Source: Hoplostethus atlanticus
Lineage: Eukaryota > Chordata > Actinopteri > Trachichthyiformes > Trachichthyidae
DNA length: 64,000 bases
Reading direction: 5' to 3'
Assembly: GCA_034670405.1 (NCBI GenBank)
Contig: JAXDDX010000300.1
Coordinates: 1-64,000, forward strand
In this document: positions 36,022-47,099 of the stretch, one piece after another
Layout: every line of letters starts with the position of its first letter
How positions within the stretch are numbered: position 1 is the first letter of the stretch
Program-made: the position numbers and the translations under genes
Notes under the pieces: model-generated
Databases searched by the model: none
What the model saw: the letters and a program-made list of their open reading frames with translations, nothing else
Told to the model about the DNA's origin: nothing

Positions 36022-36973
36022 ATGTTGGATGGCATCCTGTACAGAGTGCTCAAAGACTCGCTGACTGGGAAGAGGCACTACCAGTACATCATCGCTGCAT
36101 TGCTGGTCAAGCAGGCTCTGCAAGGTGTTCATGATGAGGTGGGGCACCAAGGGCAGTACAGAACTTTGTACCTTGCAAGACAGAGGTTCTACTGGGTCGA
36201 CATGGAGCGTGATGTCCGGGAATATGTCAAGTCCTGCAAGCGCTGTGTAGTGAGCAAGACACCAGAACCCAAAGGTAGAGCCCCTCTCGAAAGTATAAAG
36301 ACAACAAGCCCTCTCGAGATGGTTTGTATCAACTTCTGGTCAGCTGAAGTCCCAGAAAGAATTTGGATGTCCTGGTCGTCACCGATCACTTCACAAAGAT
36401 GGCTCATGCCTTCCCATGTCACGGTCAGACAGCAAAACAAGTCACTCGCCAGCTCTGGGACAGGTACTTCTGCATCTATGGCTTTCCAGAGAGGATCCAC
36501 TCTGATCAAGGGGCCAACTTCGAGAGTCAGCTGATTTGAGAGTTGTTACTGATCACTGGAGTGAAGAAGTCGAAGACAACGGAGTATCACCCCATGGGAA
36601 ATGGTGCTGTTGAACGCTTTAACCGGACACTGGGAAGCATGATCAGGCCACTACCCCCACGATCAAAACAGAAGTGGCCTCAAATGCTGCAGACGTTGAC
36701 CTTCGCCTACAACTGCACCGCTCATGAGTCGACAGGCTATGCCCCGTTCTATTTGATGTACGGAAGGATCCCTAGACTCCCAGTCGATGTGATGTTCCAC
36801 AATGTGGAAAGAGACTGTGACATTGCTGACTGTGACAAATATATCGCCAAGCCAAGGTGTACAACCGGAGGACCAAAGGCCATGACATCGTCGAAGGAGA
36901 CCAGGTTCTGCTGTCCAATAAGGGTGAGTGGGGATGCAGGAAGTTGGCGGACAAATGGGAGTCGGTCCCATGT
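36022..36973 (+). pseudogene. Gypsy A integrase, with lost catalytic residue
   Basis: The zinc-binding part has GVHDEVGHQGQYRT and CKRC (H-H-C-C, about 36130-36245). In the catalytic core the first Asp is changed: VCINFWS, with Asn codon AAC at 36331 where VCID is usual. The second Asp (SDQGANF-type, 36504) and Glu (NGAVERFNR, 36612) keep the D-35-E spacing. A one-base deletion near 36360 and a TGA at 36537 also break it. The C-terminus is interrupted by the L2 at 36974, continues at 41943-42020, then after the hAT at 42697. Confidence 0.9.
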
Positions 36974-37207
36974 TTGCTTCCTGTTTCTTGTTTTCGCCGC
37001 CTGGTGTTTTGCAAACAGTCTAGCTCCACCAAACTTCGCTCCATCTAAAACTTGAGATCAACGAATCCCACCAGACAACTACAGATTTGGTTTATTCTTT
37101 TTCTTTTTCTTTAATCCAACCCTGTCAATTTTTCCACCAGCGTATTTTTTTATCTCAGCCGCCGGCTTCCCCATACAACCCGACCAACTATACCAGCAAG
37201 GGAAAGC

Positions 37208-38100
37208 ATGGCTTCTTGTTCTCCGTGCTCCTCTTGTGTGCTCATTTTAGAGAGGTTGTCTCTGTTAGAGAGACGTGTCCGTCAGTTAGAAGCGAATAGG
37301 CCAATTACCTTAGACGAGACGGGCACCCCCGACAGTCTAGATACGTGGCCAGCTAGCCGGCACACAAGCATTAGCAGTAGCCCGACTGTTAGCGAAGATA
37401 GCGTAGCTCCATCGGCAGTGGGTGACGAGTTTGTCCCGGTCTCAGGACGCCGGAGAGCCCACCAGTTCCAGCCGCCAGTTGTGCGGCCCGATTCGCCACT
37501 GGTGCTACCGATGGCTAATCTTTTTACTGTTCTTGCTAGTCCCTGTGGTCGGCCCGTCTCCCCTGCTCCCCGGACCCGCCGACTGTCTCGCATCCTAGTT
37601 ATTGGCGACTCCATCACCCGTAATGTTAGGCTTGAGTCGCCAGCCGAGGTTTCTGTTTACCCGGGGCCAGAGCTACCGACATTGAGGCTAACTTAAGGGT
37701 GCTGGCGAACAATAGGTTCAGACACAAGGGTAAGAAAGAGGCACACAGTCCACGCAGTGAGTACAGCAACATCATAGTACACGTCGGCGCCAATGACATT
37801 ACATGACAATGAGACAATCGGTGGTCACCAAGCTAAACATAGCCAGAACCTGTGACCTCGCTAGGAAGATGTGTCCGCATCGATTAATTGTCTTTGGCCC
37901 CTTACCTTTCGCGAGGGGCAATGATGAGAGTTATAGCAGATTAGTCTCCCTCAACCTGAAGAAAAGGGATTAGTCTTCTTAGATAACTGGCCCTCCTTCT
38001 GGGGCAAACCCGGCTTGGTGAAAGCTGACGGCCTCCACCCTAATGGGGTAGGTGCTGCTTTATTATCTAGCAACATAGACAGATGTTTAAGGGAGGGCTG
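37208..38100 (+). pseudogene. L2 ORF1 with SGNH-type esterase motifs
   Basis: The first 162 codons (37208-37693) include a leucine-rich, probably coiled segment (LERLSLLERRVRQLEAN) and end in ILVIGDSITRN, the block I GDSI serine motif (Ser codon 37610). Beyond the stop at 37694 the frame continues in pieces: HVGANDIT (37780-37803, block III) and KADGLHPN (38021-38041, block V with Asp and His). These three blocks are the SGNH-hydrolase/esterase domain reported in ORF1 of CR1- and L2-clade LINEs. Its proposed role is in binding or handling the element RNA-protein particle. The stop and frame changes inactivate it. Confidence 0.75.
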
Positions 38101-38329
38101 ACATCTGTCCATAGAGCTCGCCGGGATGCAGGCTATTAGAGAACCTGCTAGGCCTAGAAAGGGTGTGGACTCTGCCAGGTTAGAGCTTACAGCAGAACAG
38201 ACTGAGACTGTGCCCCCCCTCGCCATTTTCCCCCATATCTGCCAAGTTTTACCAGTCTGCATTTACTTTATTCTCTGGCAGCAGCACCTCTCGATCTGAA
38301 AATTACAGTACAGTCCTTCCAATTAAGAC

Positions 38330-39000
38330 TGTATGTTTCTCCCACTGCGCCCGTCAAATTTCCTACCGACCCACAATAAATTACAGCAACTTAATTTAAG
38401 TTAGACCCACGCATACTGCCATTAACATTGACAAAAATTCTGGCAGTACTGAACGCCTCACTGTGGGCTTCATCAATTAATTGAAGCCTCTCCCCCAAAC
38501 TTTCTTAGTTCTCAGGTTGCCCGGGAGATGAAAAAAGGTGGGGGTGTTGCCCAGATATCTAACCCCATCCTTAGTCTTACTTCCAACACTAACAACAAAT
38601 TTACATCCTTCAAAGTCCTGACTCTGCACCCTACAGCTACGAATCTCCCGTCATTCTACTTAGCAGTACTTTACCACCCACCCGGGCCCACCCTTCTTCC
38701 AATTTCATCTCGGACTTAGTGACCCGAGCTGATAATATTCTCATTATCGGTGATTTTAACATTCACCTGAATAATTCCGCTGATCCTCTCAGTGAGGCCT
38801 TCCTAGATCTTATTGATACTTGCGGCCTCACTCAATTTGTTAATGAACGAACCCACCATGGCGGCAACACCCTTGACTTGGTTCTGACTCGTGGCATTCC
38901 TGTTTCTGCTTTAGTGGTCTCCTCTTATGTGCCCGCCCTATCTGATCACTATCTCATTAAATTTGAAATCGAATTGATCTGCCCACGCCAAGTGTGAAGA
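38330..39000 (+). pseudogene. L2 ORF2 endonuclease region
   Basis: The frame 38719-38997 contains NILIIGDFNIHLN (catalytic GDFN), HHGGNTLDLVLTRG and LSDHYLIKFE, three blocks of the apurinic-type endonuclease that nicks target DNA. The N-terminal part upstream (38330-38718) is in broken frames. Confidence 0.85.
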
Positions 39001-39261
39001 TACATATATTAGCCACCGTATTAATGCTACCACGGCCTCGTTACTATTTGAAAAACTTCCAGTTTTCTCGCACCACTCTCTGGTCATGTTGGCTCACTTG
39101 ACAATTTCACCAACAAACTAAACTCTAGCCTTACCAACGCACTTGACTCAATCGCCCCGTTAGTCACTAGAAAACACCACGCTAGGAAGTTTGCACCGTG
39201 GTTTACTAACGACATTCGTGCACTTAAACAAGCCTGTAGAAAACTAGAGCATAAATGGTGA

Positions 39262-41381
39262 TTGACCAAACTTGAAGTCTTCCGGCCCGCCTGGAATGAT
39301 AGCTTGCTAAATTATAAATGTGCACTCTCGTCAGCCAAAACTGCACACTTCTCTAGGTTAATCAGTGCAAATAAAAACAACCCAAAGTTTCTATTCGACA
39401 CTGTTGCTAAGCTAACACGGAATCCCTCCCCCTCTAGTTCTCTGTTTTCTCCAAATTATTTCATGTCCTTTTTTACTCAGAAAATCACGCAAATTAGAGA
39501 TGAGATCACCAGTACACTCTCCACTGGTGGTGCCATCTCACCCCTGAAAAGTCCACTTGGTGTTTCCTGGGCTGAATGTCTTTTCTCACAGTTTGATTTA
39601 GTTTCCTTAGACTCTCTCACCAAGTTAATTCTGTCTTCGAAACCCACAACCTGCATGCTAGACCCTCTGCCTGCTAAACTGCTTAAAGAAGTTTTCCTAT
39701 CCTAGGACCCTCCATTCTCTATATGATCAATCGGTCGCTGTCCACTGGCACTGTGCCCTCCGCCTTTAAAACGGCCGTGATCAAGCCATTACTGAAAAAA
39801 ACAAACCTTGACCCCGAAGTACTTCAGAACTATAGACCAATCTCAAATCTGCCGTTCCTCTCCAAATTACTTGAACGAACAGTAGCCAGTCAATTTACGG
39901 ATTTTTTGTCAAAAAATAACCTACTTGATCCCTTCCAATCTGGCTTTAGATCCTTTCACTCGACCGAAACTGCACTCACAAGAGTGGTCAATGACCTTCT
40001 GTTAGCTATTGACTCCAACTCAACCTCAGCGCTATTGCTACTTGACCTGAGTGCAGCCTTCGACACAATTGATCATTGGATACTCTTGAACCGTCTTGAA
40101 CATTATATTGGTATCCGGGGATCAGCCCTTTCTTGGTTTAGGTCTTATTTACTCGATAGATCACACCGCGTCTTTTACAACAACATGTTGTAAAAGTGTT
40201 GCAATATGGACTTTGGTGTGCCACAAGGCTCTGTCCTAGGACCACTGCTATTCTCTATCTATATGCTACCACTTGGTAGCACAAATTGACATACCAGTCA
40301 AACCAACCGATAACACCCAATTCAAATCAAATCAAATCAAATCACATTTATTTGTATAGCCCTTAATCACCGTTACAGTCTCTAAGGGCTTCACAGTGCC
40401 CAACATGTGAAAATAATAAATGGTTAGTACACGACATCCCCCAGCCTTAGACCCTCACAGAGGACAAGGAAAAACTCCCACAAACCCTCACTGGGAAAAT
40501 TGGGAGAAACCTTGGGAGGGGCTACTCAGAGAGGGATCCCCCTACCAGGACTATTCAAAAACTAGAGGCCTGCCTATCGGAGGTCAAATGTTGGATGTCC
40601 CTAAACTTCCTACTTCTTAATGGCAACAAAACTGAGATGTTGATTGTGGGACCAGCTAGACATAGACACTTATTTGAGAATAGTATTCTTTGATAGTTGT
40701 GTAATCTCCCAGAGCCCATACGTTAAAAACCTTGGGGTAAAATTCGACCCTACCCTCTCATTTGAGTTGCATATTAAGGAGACCACTAAAACAGCGTTTT
40801 ATCATCTTCGCAATATTGCCAAAATTTCGACCCATGCTAACAGAGGCAGACACAGAAATTTTACAGTACATGCCTTTGTATCATCCAGAATCGATTATTG
40901 CAATGTCCTTTTTTCGGGCTTATCTACTGGGCGCACTAAAAAACTACAACTGGTCCAGAATGCTGCTGCCAGAATCCTGACCAAAACTAGGAAATTCGAC
41001 CATATAACTCCCATCCTATCCTCATTACACTGGCTACCAATTCAGGCCAGGTGTGACTTTAAGGTGCTTTTATTTACGTATAAATCATTACATGGGATGG
41101 CACCATCCTATTTATCCGATTTGATTAAACCATATAAACCGCCACGCACCCTCAGATCACAGGACGCTGGCTACCTGTCTGTCCCAGCAGTCAAAAAGAA
41201 AACTGCAGGTAACAGAGCCTTTTACCAGGCTCCCAATCTATGGAACAGTCTGCCTGCCTCAATCAGAGAGGCAGGCTCTATCTATCTATTTAAGTCAAGG
41301 CTAAAAACCCATTTATTCTCTCTGTCATTGACCAGCCTTGAGGGAGTGGCTCAGTCTCTTCTCAGAGTAAGTCTAGACTAG
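39262..41381 (+). pseudogene. L2 ORF2 reverse transcriptase
   Basis: Three long frames remain (39262-39702, 39723-40190, 40644-41378). Motifs: [53 protein letters not shown] (first Asp), then [16 protein letters not shown] (40219-40263). The usual YADD appears as PTDN (about 40300-40315). After the nested 228-bp insert come VKNLGVKFDPTLSF, RNIAKI, ITPILSSLHWLPIQ and LWNSLPASIREAGS, the conserved L2 C-terminus. Stops at 39703 and 40191 and the altered active site make it inactive. Confidence 0.9.
40325..40552 (-). mobile_element. Inverted L2 3'-end fragment inside the L2 RT
   Basis: The reverse complement matches the L2 3' UTR at 41722-41938 and 32200-34349. ATTCAAA flanks it at 40320-40326 and 40553-40559; the A-rich repeat tail makes the exact limit ambiguous by a few bases. 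It shows that L2 3' ends were mobilised again after the full-length copy inserted. Confidence 0.9.
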
Positions 41382-41721
41382 TTAGCTCATCCTAGCTCAG
41401 GGTCCTGCCGATGGATACTAGCATCCTATCTACATGTCATATTCTCTTGGTCTACCTGCTCCAGGCCACTGACGCTGGTCATGTTTGTCTGTGTAAGTGA
41501 GAGTGTGTGTATGGGTGTGAGTGGGTGTGTCTCCTATCTGTTCCAGGTTGCAGGCCGGCAGAGTTGGCGTCTGCGTGGTCCCCCCTCCACGGACGATGCT
41601 GACTGAGTTGCCGTTGCTGTGATGCCGCCCCATCAGATCTGTATGTCCCACCATAATAAACTTTTATGCATTGTGTATACGCTGCTTGCCCAAACTCGGC
41701 ATCTATTGCACGCCCAACCGT

Positions 41722-41938
41722 CCTGGTAGGGGGATCCCTCTCTGAGTAGCCTCTCCCAAGGTTTCTCCCAATTTTCCCTAAAAGGTTTTGTGGGAGTTTT
41801 TCCTTGTCCTCTGTGAGGCTGGGAGATGTCATGTACTAACCATTTATTGTTTTCACATGTTGGGCACTGTGAAGCCCTTAGAGACTCTAACAGTGGTTAA
41901 GGGCTATACAAATAAATGTGATTTGAAAATGTGATTTG
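41722..41938 (+). terminator. L2 3' UTR end with polyadenylation-like tail
   Basis: GTAGGGGGATCCCTCTCTGA to the ATTTGA-repeat end, including AAATAAATG. This block is what L2 reverse transcriptase presumably recognises; it appears three times in the window (see 32200 and 40325). Confidence 0.75.
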
Positions 41939-41942
41939 ATGT

Positions 41943-42020
41943 AGTGGTGGCAAGAGACCCAAGGTGCCATACCGCATCAGGAACACCAGCAATGGCCATA
42001 AAAAGGTTGTGCATTGCAAC
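41943..42020 (+). pseudogene. Gypsy A integrase C-terminus, middle piece
   Basis: The frame reads VVVARDPKVPYRIRNTSNG, then HKKVVHCN, continuing the integrase tail from before the L2 and stopping at the hAT. It anchors the boundaries of both insertions. Confidence 0.8.
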
Positions 42021-42688
42021 TAGGGCTGCAACTAATGATTATTTTCATAGTCGACTAATCTATCGACTATTTTATCAATTAGTCGACTGATCTAAACAAT
42101 TAATTTACCAAAAACACAAATTTTTTCAATGGAAAATTTTAAAACTTTATTGCACATTAACAAAACAAATCAAAACATTGTCTGTGTAATTGCTACTGAA
42201 ACAAGCAATTTAAACTAGACTGAACAAAGCTAGTACTAAGGGCTCATGTATAACTATTAAGGTTTTATATAGTTTTATTTTGAAATTGACTGGATGCTCT
42301 ATGCCGTTCCTGTGTCTGACTTCCTGCCTGGCTTGACACACTCACGGAAAAAATAGACCAGACGCCGAGTGCGAGGCAGCCTCAGAGTTCCCCACCGCAG
42401 CGCGGCTGGTCTGAACGGTCAAATCGATTAACATGGGTGCCGAAAGGAAACTGGCTGCGCTTCGCGGCACTTCTGCACCTGGTCTGAACCAACACAGCAC
42501 ACATTTATTGGGTTGTTCTTGAAAAAATTCCCAAACTTTGGATGCTCTTGGTCTGCATTTTGTCTCCTCCGCCATGTTAACTGTGATCGCCTCCGCCAAC
42601 TTCAACACAAAATGACGTGTCAATCATAAATAAACGCGTCGATCATAAATATATGCGTCGACTACGTCGACGAATCGTTGCAGCGCTA
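42021..42688 (-). mobile_element. hAT element, short non-autonomous
   Basis: Ends TAGGGCTGCAAC and GTTGCAGCGCTA are inverted repeats (11 of 12). The flanks ATTGCAAC (42013-42020) and ATCGCATC (42689-42696) agree at 6 of 8 positions, and the Gypsy frame resumes across the gap. GTCGAC repeats lie near both ends. On the minus strand, 42342-42623 encodes KVWEFFQ and KCVLC, the first half of a BED finger; no catalytic domain remains. Confidence 0.85.
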
Positions 42689-42696
42689 ATCGCATC

Positions 42697-43190
42697 CTCC
42701 TCCGGCGTGCCAACTTCCTGCCACTCGAGTTGGAGGATGAAGACCCTGAATCATCATTCGCTGAGTCGACTGAGTCGAGCCATGATGGAACAGGAAGGGA
42801 TGTGTCAGAGGCAGTAACAAGGGATGAGACAGAAGGCCATACAGCCAATTGGGTCTTGAGCAGTTATGACCCCAGTCCACCCTGATATGGATGAAGACAA
42901 TGTCCTAGCAGAAGGCAAGGGGGACGAAGACTCAGTTGATGTAGCGGATGATGTGGGACCTGAAGCTGTGGAGGGGCTGGACGACAGCGTGAGCCAGGGG
43001 TCAAGTGTGGTGGATAGGGTGCTCGTTAGCAATCATTCCCCGAGCGCAGTGAACAGCACAGTGTCTAGAATCAGGACGAGAGTAGGCAGGCTAGTGAAAC
43101 CTGTGGATAGGCTGATCCAGAACATGACACAGAAAAAAGGCCTTCAGTCCTTGATCTTGCTAGGCCCTTAATTGTGAGTCAAGTATCCCT
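42697..43190 (+). pseudogene. Gypsy A pol C-terminal tail
   Basis: The codons resume as ILLRRANFLPLELEDEDPES and an acidic, Ser-rich stretch, ending near RTRVGRLVKPVDRLIQNMTQ (about 43074-43130), a basic motif common at the end of fish Gypsy integrases. Stops interrupt it. Confidence 0.7.
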
Positions 43191-43479
43191 GTAGAACATA
43201 TTGAGAACGTCAGTACAGTTGTCTAACCTAATGTTTAGGTTAAGCATAAATTACAGTAGCAGTGATAGTTACTAGATACTCCTTGTTTTGAAAAGGGTGT
43301 TACCTTGGTTTAATGGTGTATGAGGTGGTGTATAAGGCATCCCTTTTTGCAAGTGTATCCAGGAGGTATCTCGTGGGTCACTTTCTCAGTAAAACGTAGG
43401 AGGTAAACGTATGGGAGGTAAACGTATGGGAGTACTCTGCTAGGTTTTGAGGTATTTTGGTGAAGTTCAAGGGGGAGTA

Positions 43480-44508
43480 TGTAGCCAAGCTAATTTTGTT
43501 TTTTTTCTTTTATTTCTTTATTTTCCCTGAAACCCCTATCCTTTATTGTGGTGAACTTCCCCAAAATTAGTTCCCACCTGTAAATAGGTTCCCACCCTAT
43601 GGGTTTTCTATGGCATACCTTTTTGTTCCCCTGGGGTGTCATCTTAATGTTGCATCGCTAAGCCCCGCTTCAGTGAGCATACAGTATATGTTTGGAATTA
43701 GTGAGTCATGTTTTCAAATGCTCCCTCCTTTATTTTATATACTTCCTTCATTCTTTGCTTAAAATTATAATACTGTAATACATACTGTGATGCAATGTAC
43801 TAATGAACCTGTCTGTCTAGCCTCCATTGTATAACTCGTAATTTTGATTTTAAACTGAATTACTCGAGCGCAGTTAATTAAGCTAATTAGCCTTGAGCTA
43901 GCTGCGCCAGGTTGGTTTGAATGGGCGCTAATATTAGTACGCTAGGTATTTTAGCTTTGTACTGGCTCCAACAGTATGTTGCTTTATAGACTGTGTTTCA
44001 TGTGAGTTTTGTGTTACCTTTTATAGAATGGTGGAGAGATGCAGATGACTCGTGTATGACGCCTGTTATCTTTTTTTTGTGAAGGTATATTTGAAGTATT
44101 TAAAATAGCCATGTTCTTAATACTTTTTGAATTATACGTTTTGAGAGGGAAATGGGTCGATGTGGGTAAAAAAATCGAATGATTGACTTTGTATGGTAAA
44201 TGTATTATTTTACATGGTTTTCACTGCATTTTATACTGTTTTACTATATTTTAGATACTGTTTTACACTGTATCTGTGCACTTTATACCTTCACACTGTG
44301 GTCTGTATGTGTGATATAAGCCATATATATTATAGGATGCACTTGAGAGTGAGTATATATGCTCAGAATTGAATGGTGGAGAGATGCAGATGACTCGTGT
44401 ATGACGCCTGTGTTCACTTTTTTTTGTGAAGAATAAAAATCCCACAGATCCTCAATGCCGGCATGCGTCTCATTGACTAGCAAAACAGAATAGTGGAAGC
44501 AGAAATCC
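43480..44508 (+). repeat. 3' LTR of Gypsy A
   Basis: It starts TGTAGCCAAGC after the polypurine tract AAGGGGGAG (about 43469-43477) and matches the 5' LTR to AGAAATCC at 44508. The last 10 bp or so of the LTR and any target duplication are missing, so a small deletion removed the right junction. A likely polyadenylation signal AATAAA is at 44432-44437, and the block GAATGGTGGAGAGATGCAG occurs twice. Confidence 0.9.
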
Positions 44509-44844
44509 TTCCTTTCCCTGTTCCCTAACCAAAACCGCAGTACAGTAGTTACAAGTTAAAAGTGAATAAAATGTAGGTTGTAGGAAACACAGACTTCAGG
44601 GTGGATCATGGCCAAAATAACAAACAAAAAGAGGGCTAACTAAAAGTAATCCGCTAACCTGCACAAAATAAAAACCAAAAAGTACATTAAATCTACTCTA
44701 ACACCATGCTTACGCTATCGCCAAGTTGAAATCTTGGACTGATAGAGACCAGATAATAAGCCTTCAGCTAGAGTTGTGAATTTGACACAGGAACACTAAG
44801 GGGTTATGATCGGTGAACACCTTAATAGGCGATGAACTTGAGCC
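44509..44844 (-). repeat. Right half of duplicated segment (Gypsy B LTR/RNase H)
   Basis: It matches 46300-46633, beginning TTCCTTTCCCTGTTCCCTAA. Near 44800 the minus strand has a decayed RNase H piece. Together with 21661-22091 it makes up one copy that Gypsy A interrupts. Confidence 0.8.
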
Positions 44845-45589
44845 GACCCTAAGGGGGGCGTTTGTGTTCCACGTTGACAAAGGGGACCCTTTTTGATGTT
44901 TGGGTTGGCCAATTATCCCATCTTTTCAGGTGCGACGACAGGGGGCGCAATTGAGCAGGTAGGTTTTTGAAGCTCTTTCCTCTATATACTATATTGAATA
45001 TTGTTATTGTCTATATTGAATATTATTATTGTCTATGTGGGATATATATATTTTTGACAGGTGGGAAGATTTTTGAAAATCGGGAAGATTTTTGAAACTC
45101 ATATTAGTGAGTATTGTGCCATTTGCAGATGCAAAAATAAATGTCACCGATCTGCCCAGTATTGACAGGGGCTGTACAACTAGTCGATCCTCACACCATC
45201 CTGACTTGATTATTCCAGATAAAACTTTTTTTTAATAGATGCCACAGACTAAGAATGAAGAATGTCATATGCAAGTTGTTATGAACAATGCATATCTAAT
45301 TATTCATGGAGAGCAGGCCTAATGCTCATTGGTGTTATTTTGTTACTCTGAGATGGTCTTTTGTGAAAAAGCAAGGCCATATCCTTGTTTCTTTTATATG
45401 AGACTTGGTTTTATTTGTATTTCATTTTAAGATAAATAAAGACATGTTTCATATCACAACAGTTAAATCTGTGTCTGTATTGCACATTCAAACCTTAATA
45501 CCATTCCATACAGGTTAATAGATGATTCCTCCAGGAGTATATAATGAGTTTGGAAGTTCTAGAGAAACGTTTAAATAATGCATTACACT
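44845..45589. other. Unassigned DNA
   Basis: No gene recognised. An AATAAAG near 45435 resembles a retroelement or poly(A) signal but has no supporting context. Confidence 0.4.
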
Positions 45590-45753
45590 TTAACTAAACC
45601 TAACTAAACTAAAATCTTATGATATTTAGTCAACTAAAACTAGACTAAAACTAAAACAATTCAGATGACTAAAATATGACTAAAATAAATGGCATTTTAG
45701 TCAAAAGACTATGACTAAAACTAAATCAAAATTTGCTGTCAAAATTAACACTG
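45590..45753. mobile_element. One end of a DNA transposon or MITE
   Basis: CTAAAACTAAA-rich sequence ends in GTCAAAATTAACACTG, the type of terminus shared by several fish hAT-like repeats. The opposite end was not found, so only a fragment is supported. Confidence 0.4.
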
Positions 45754-45761
45754 CCTTCAAC

Positions 45762-47080
45762 ACATTGATTTCAACTGGAGCCACCGCCAATGTTCATTTG
45801 ATACACCTAGTCTCTCCTGGCTTGAAATGGTTGTTGGTGGCAAAGCCTGAGATTTCTGAGGCATGGGTTAAAGGTACTTGCAAGTATCCTTTAAGCAAGT
45901 TTGGTGAGAGCCTACTTGATCCATGCTGTCCTCCATTCTGTTAAGGGAAATGAGTCAGTCACAGATTTTCAGTCATATTTACTTACAAAAGGATTGTCCA
46001 CCATTGATGTGTAAGCCTGACAAACAACAGGAGCCTGTGAACAGGACTCGCAGTGTCCTCGGACTGAATATTCCTCTAAGTGAATACTCTTTCACTCTTA
46101 CATTCATACCATCAGGACACTATGTAGAAGAGGAAGAAATGTCAGAACAACCCTACATACATTAAGCATACATTAGGTTGAGTGATAGTAGGCTCGATGC
46201 TACCACTTTACACTATTTTGAGTGATAGTAGGCTCCATGCTAACACTTTAGCATACGCTATGTTATGCGGTCTGGAAGCATAACATGAAAGATAGGTTCT
46301 TCCTTTCCCTGTTCCCTAACCAAAACCGCAGTACAGTAGTTACAAGTTAAAAGTGAATAAAATGTAGGTTGTAGGAAACACAGACTTCAGGGCGGATCAT
46401 GGCCAAAATAACAAACAAAAAGAGGGCTAACTAAAAGTAATATGCTAACCTACACAAAATAAAAACCAAAAAGTACATTAAATCTACTCTAACACCATGC
46501 TTACTCTATCGCCAAGTTGAAATCTTGGCCTGATAGAGACTAGATTAAGCCTTCAGCTGGAGTTGTGAATTTGACACAGGCACACTAAGGGGTTATGATC
46601 GGGGAACAGCTTAATAGGCGATGAACTTGAGCCAACATAAACCTCAACGTGTTGCAATGCAACTAATAAAGATCAAGATCATCAAGATAGGCTTCACAGT
46701 TTTGGGATACCAACTTTATTCATTAACCATTGGAAAGTTGCTGGGGCATTTCTCAACCTAAACGGCCAGACTGTATATGGCAAGAAATGAAGCTTCACAG
46801 GGTTCTCCTTTAACCCATGAACATTGATTTCAACTGGAGCCACCGCCAATGTTCATTTGATTCATTATCCATTAAAGCTTGTATTCAAACTTACAAACCT
46901 AGTCTCTCCTGGCTTGAAATGGTCATTGGTGGCAAAGCCTGAGATTTCTGAGGCATGGGTTAAAGGTACTTGCCAGTATCCTTTAAGCAAGTTTGGTGAG
47001 AGCCTACTTGATCCATGCTGTCCTCCATTCTGGGAAGGGAAATGAGTCAGTCACAGATTTTCGGTCATATTGACTTTTCA
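45762..47080 (-). pseudogene. Gypsy B reverse transcriptase and RNase H fragments
   Basis: On the minus strand 47040-46690 reads LLKGYWQVPLTHASEISGFA and later FRLRNAPATFQWLMNKV, diagnostic of Gypsy RT. 46633-46500 reads PIKLFPDHNPLVCLCQIHN, the RNase H DHNPL motif. A second copy of the first RT piece is at 45979-45762. Between them 45984-46282 is the non-coding duplicated segment, with the inverted repeat TGTTATGC/GCATAACA at 46261-46285. The frames are broken throughout. Confidence 0.85.
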
Positions 47081-47099
47081 TTTTTGTCTGGGAAGCAGA

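Larger units (their letters stand above)
36974..41938 (+). mobile_element. L2-type LINE, nearly full length
   Basis: The element inserted in the Gypsy integrase with ATGT duplicated at 36970-36973 and 41939-41942. It has a 5' leader of about 230 bp, an ORF1 with esterase motifs, an ORF2 with endonuclease and RT, and a 3' UTR ending GTGATTTGAAAATGTGATTTG. A 228-bp inverted copy of its own 3' end sits inside RT at 40325-40552. Stops and frameshifts show that it is inactive. The 4.97-kb length and complete order make it the best-preserved LINE here. Confidence 0.9.
22092..44508 (+). mobile_element. Gypsy-type LTR retrotransposon A, heavily nested
   Basis: The element has two LTRs (22092-24650 with insertions, and 43480-44508) starting TGTAGCCAAGCTAATTT. 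A primer-binding-site-like TGGTGCCGTGACCCGGAT follows the 5' LTR at 24653, and a polypurine tract AAGGGGGAG precedes the 3' LTR. Coding order gag, protease, RT, RNase H, integrase is that of Gypsy/Metaviridae. Every coding part has stops, frameshifts or insertions, so it cannot move by itself. It carries at least eight later insertions: Rex1 (two), solo LTRs, a small LTR element, a TTAA transposon, L2 (two sites) and a hAT. Without those it would be roughly 8 kb. Confidence 0.9.

Noticed and set aside
37208..37693. 162-codon frame as a host gene
   Set aside because: Its GDSI motif, position before an L2 ORF2 and enclosure by ATGT duplications show it is LINE ORF1.
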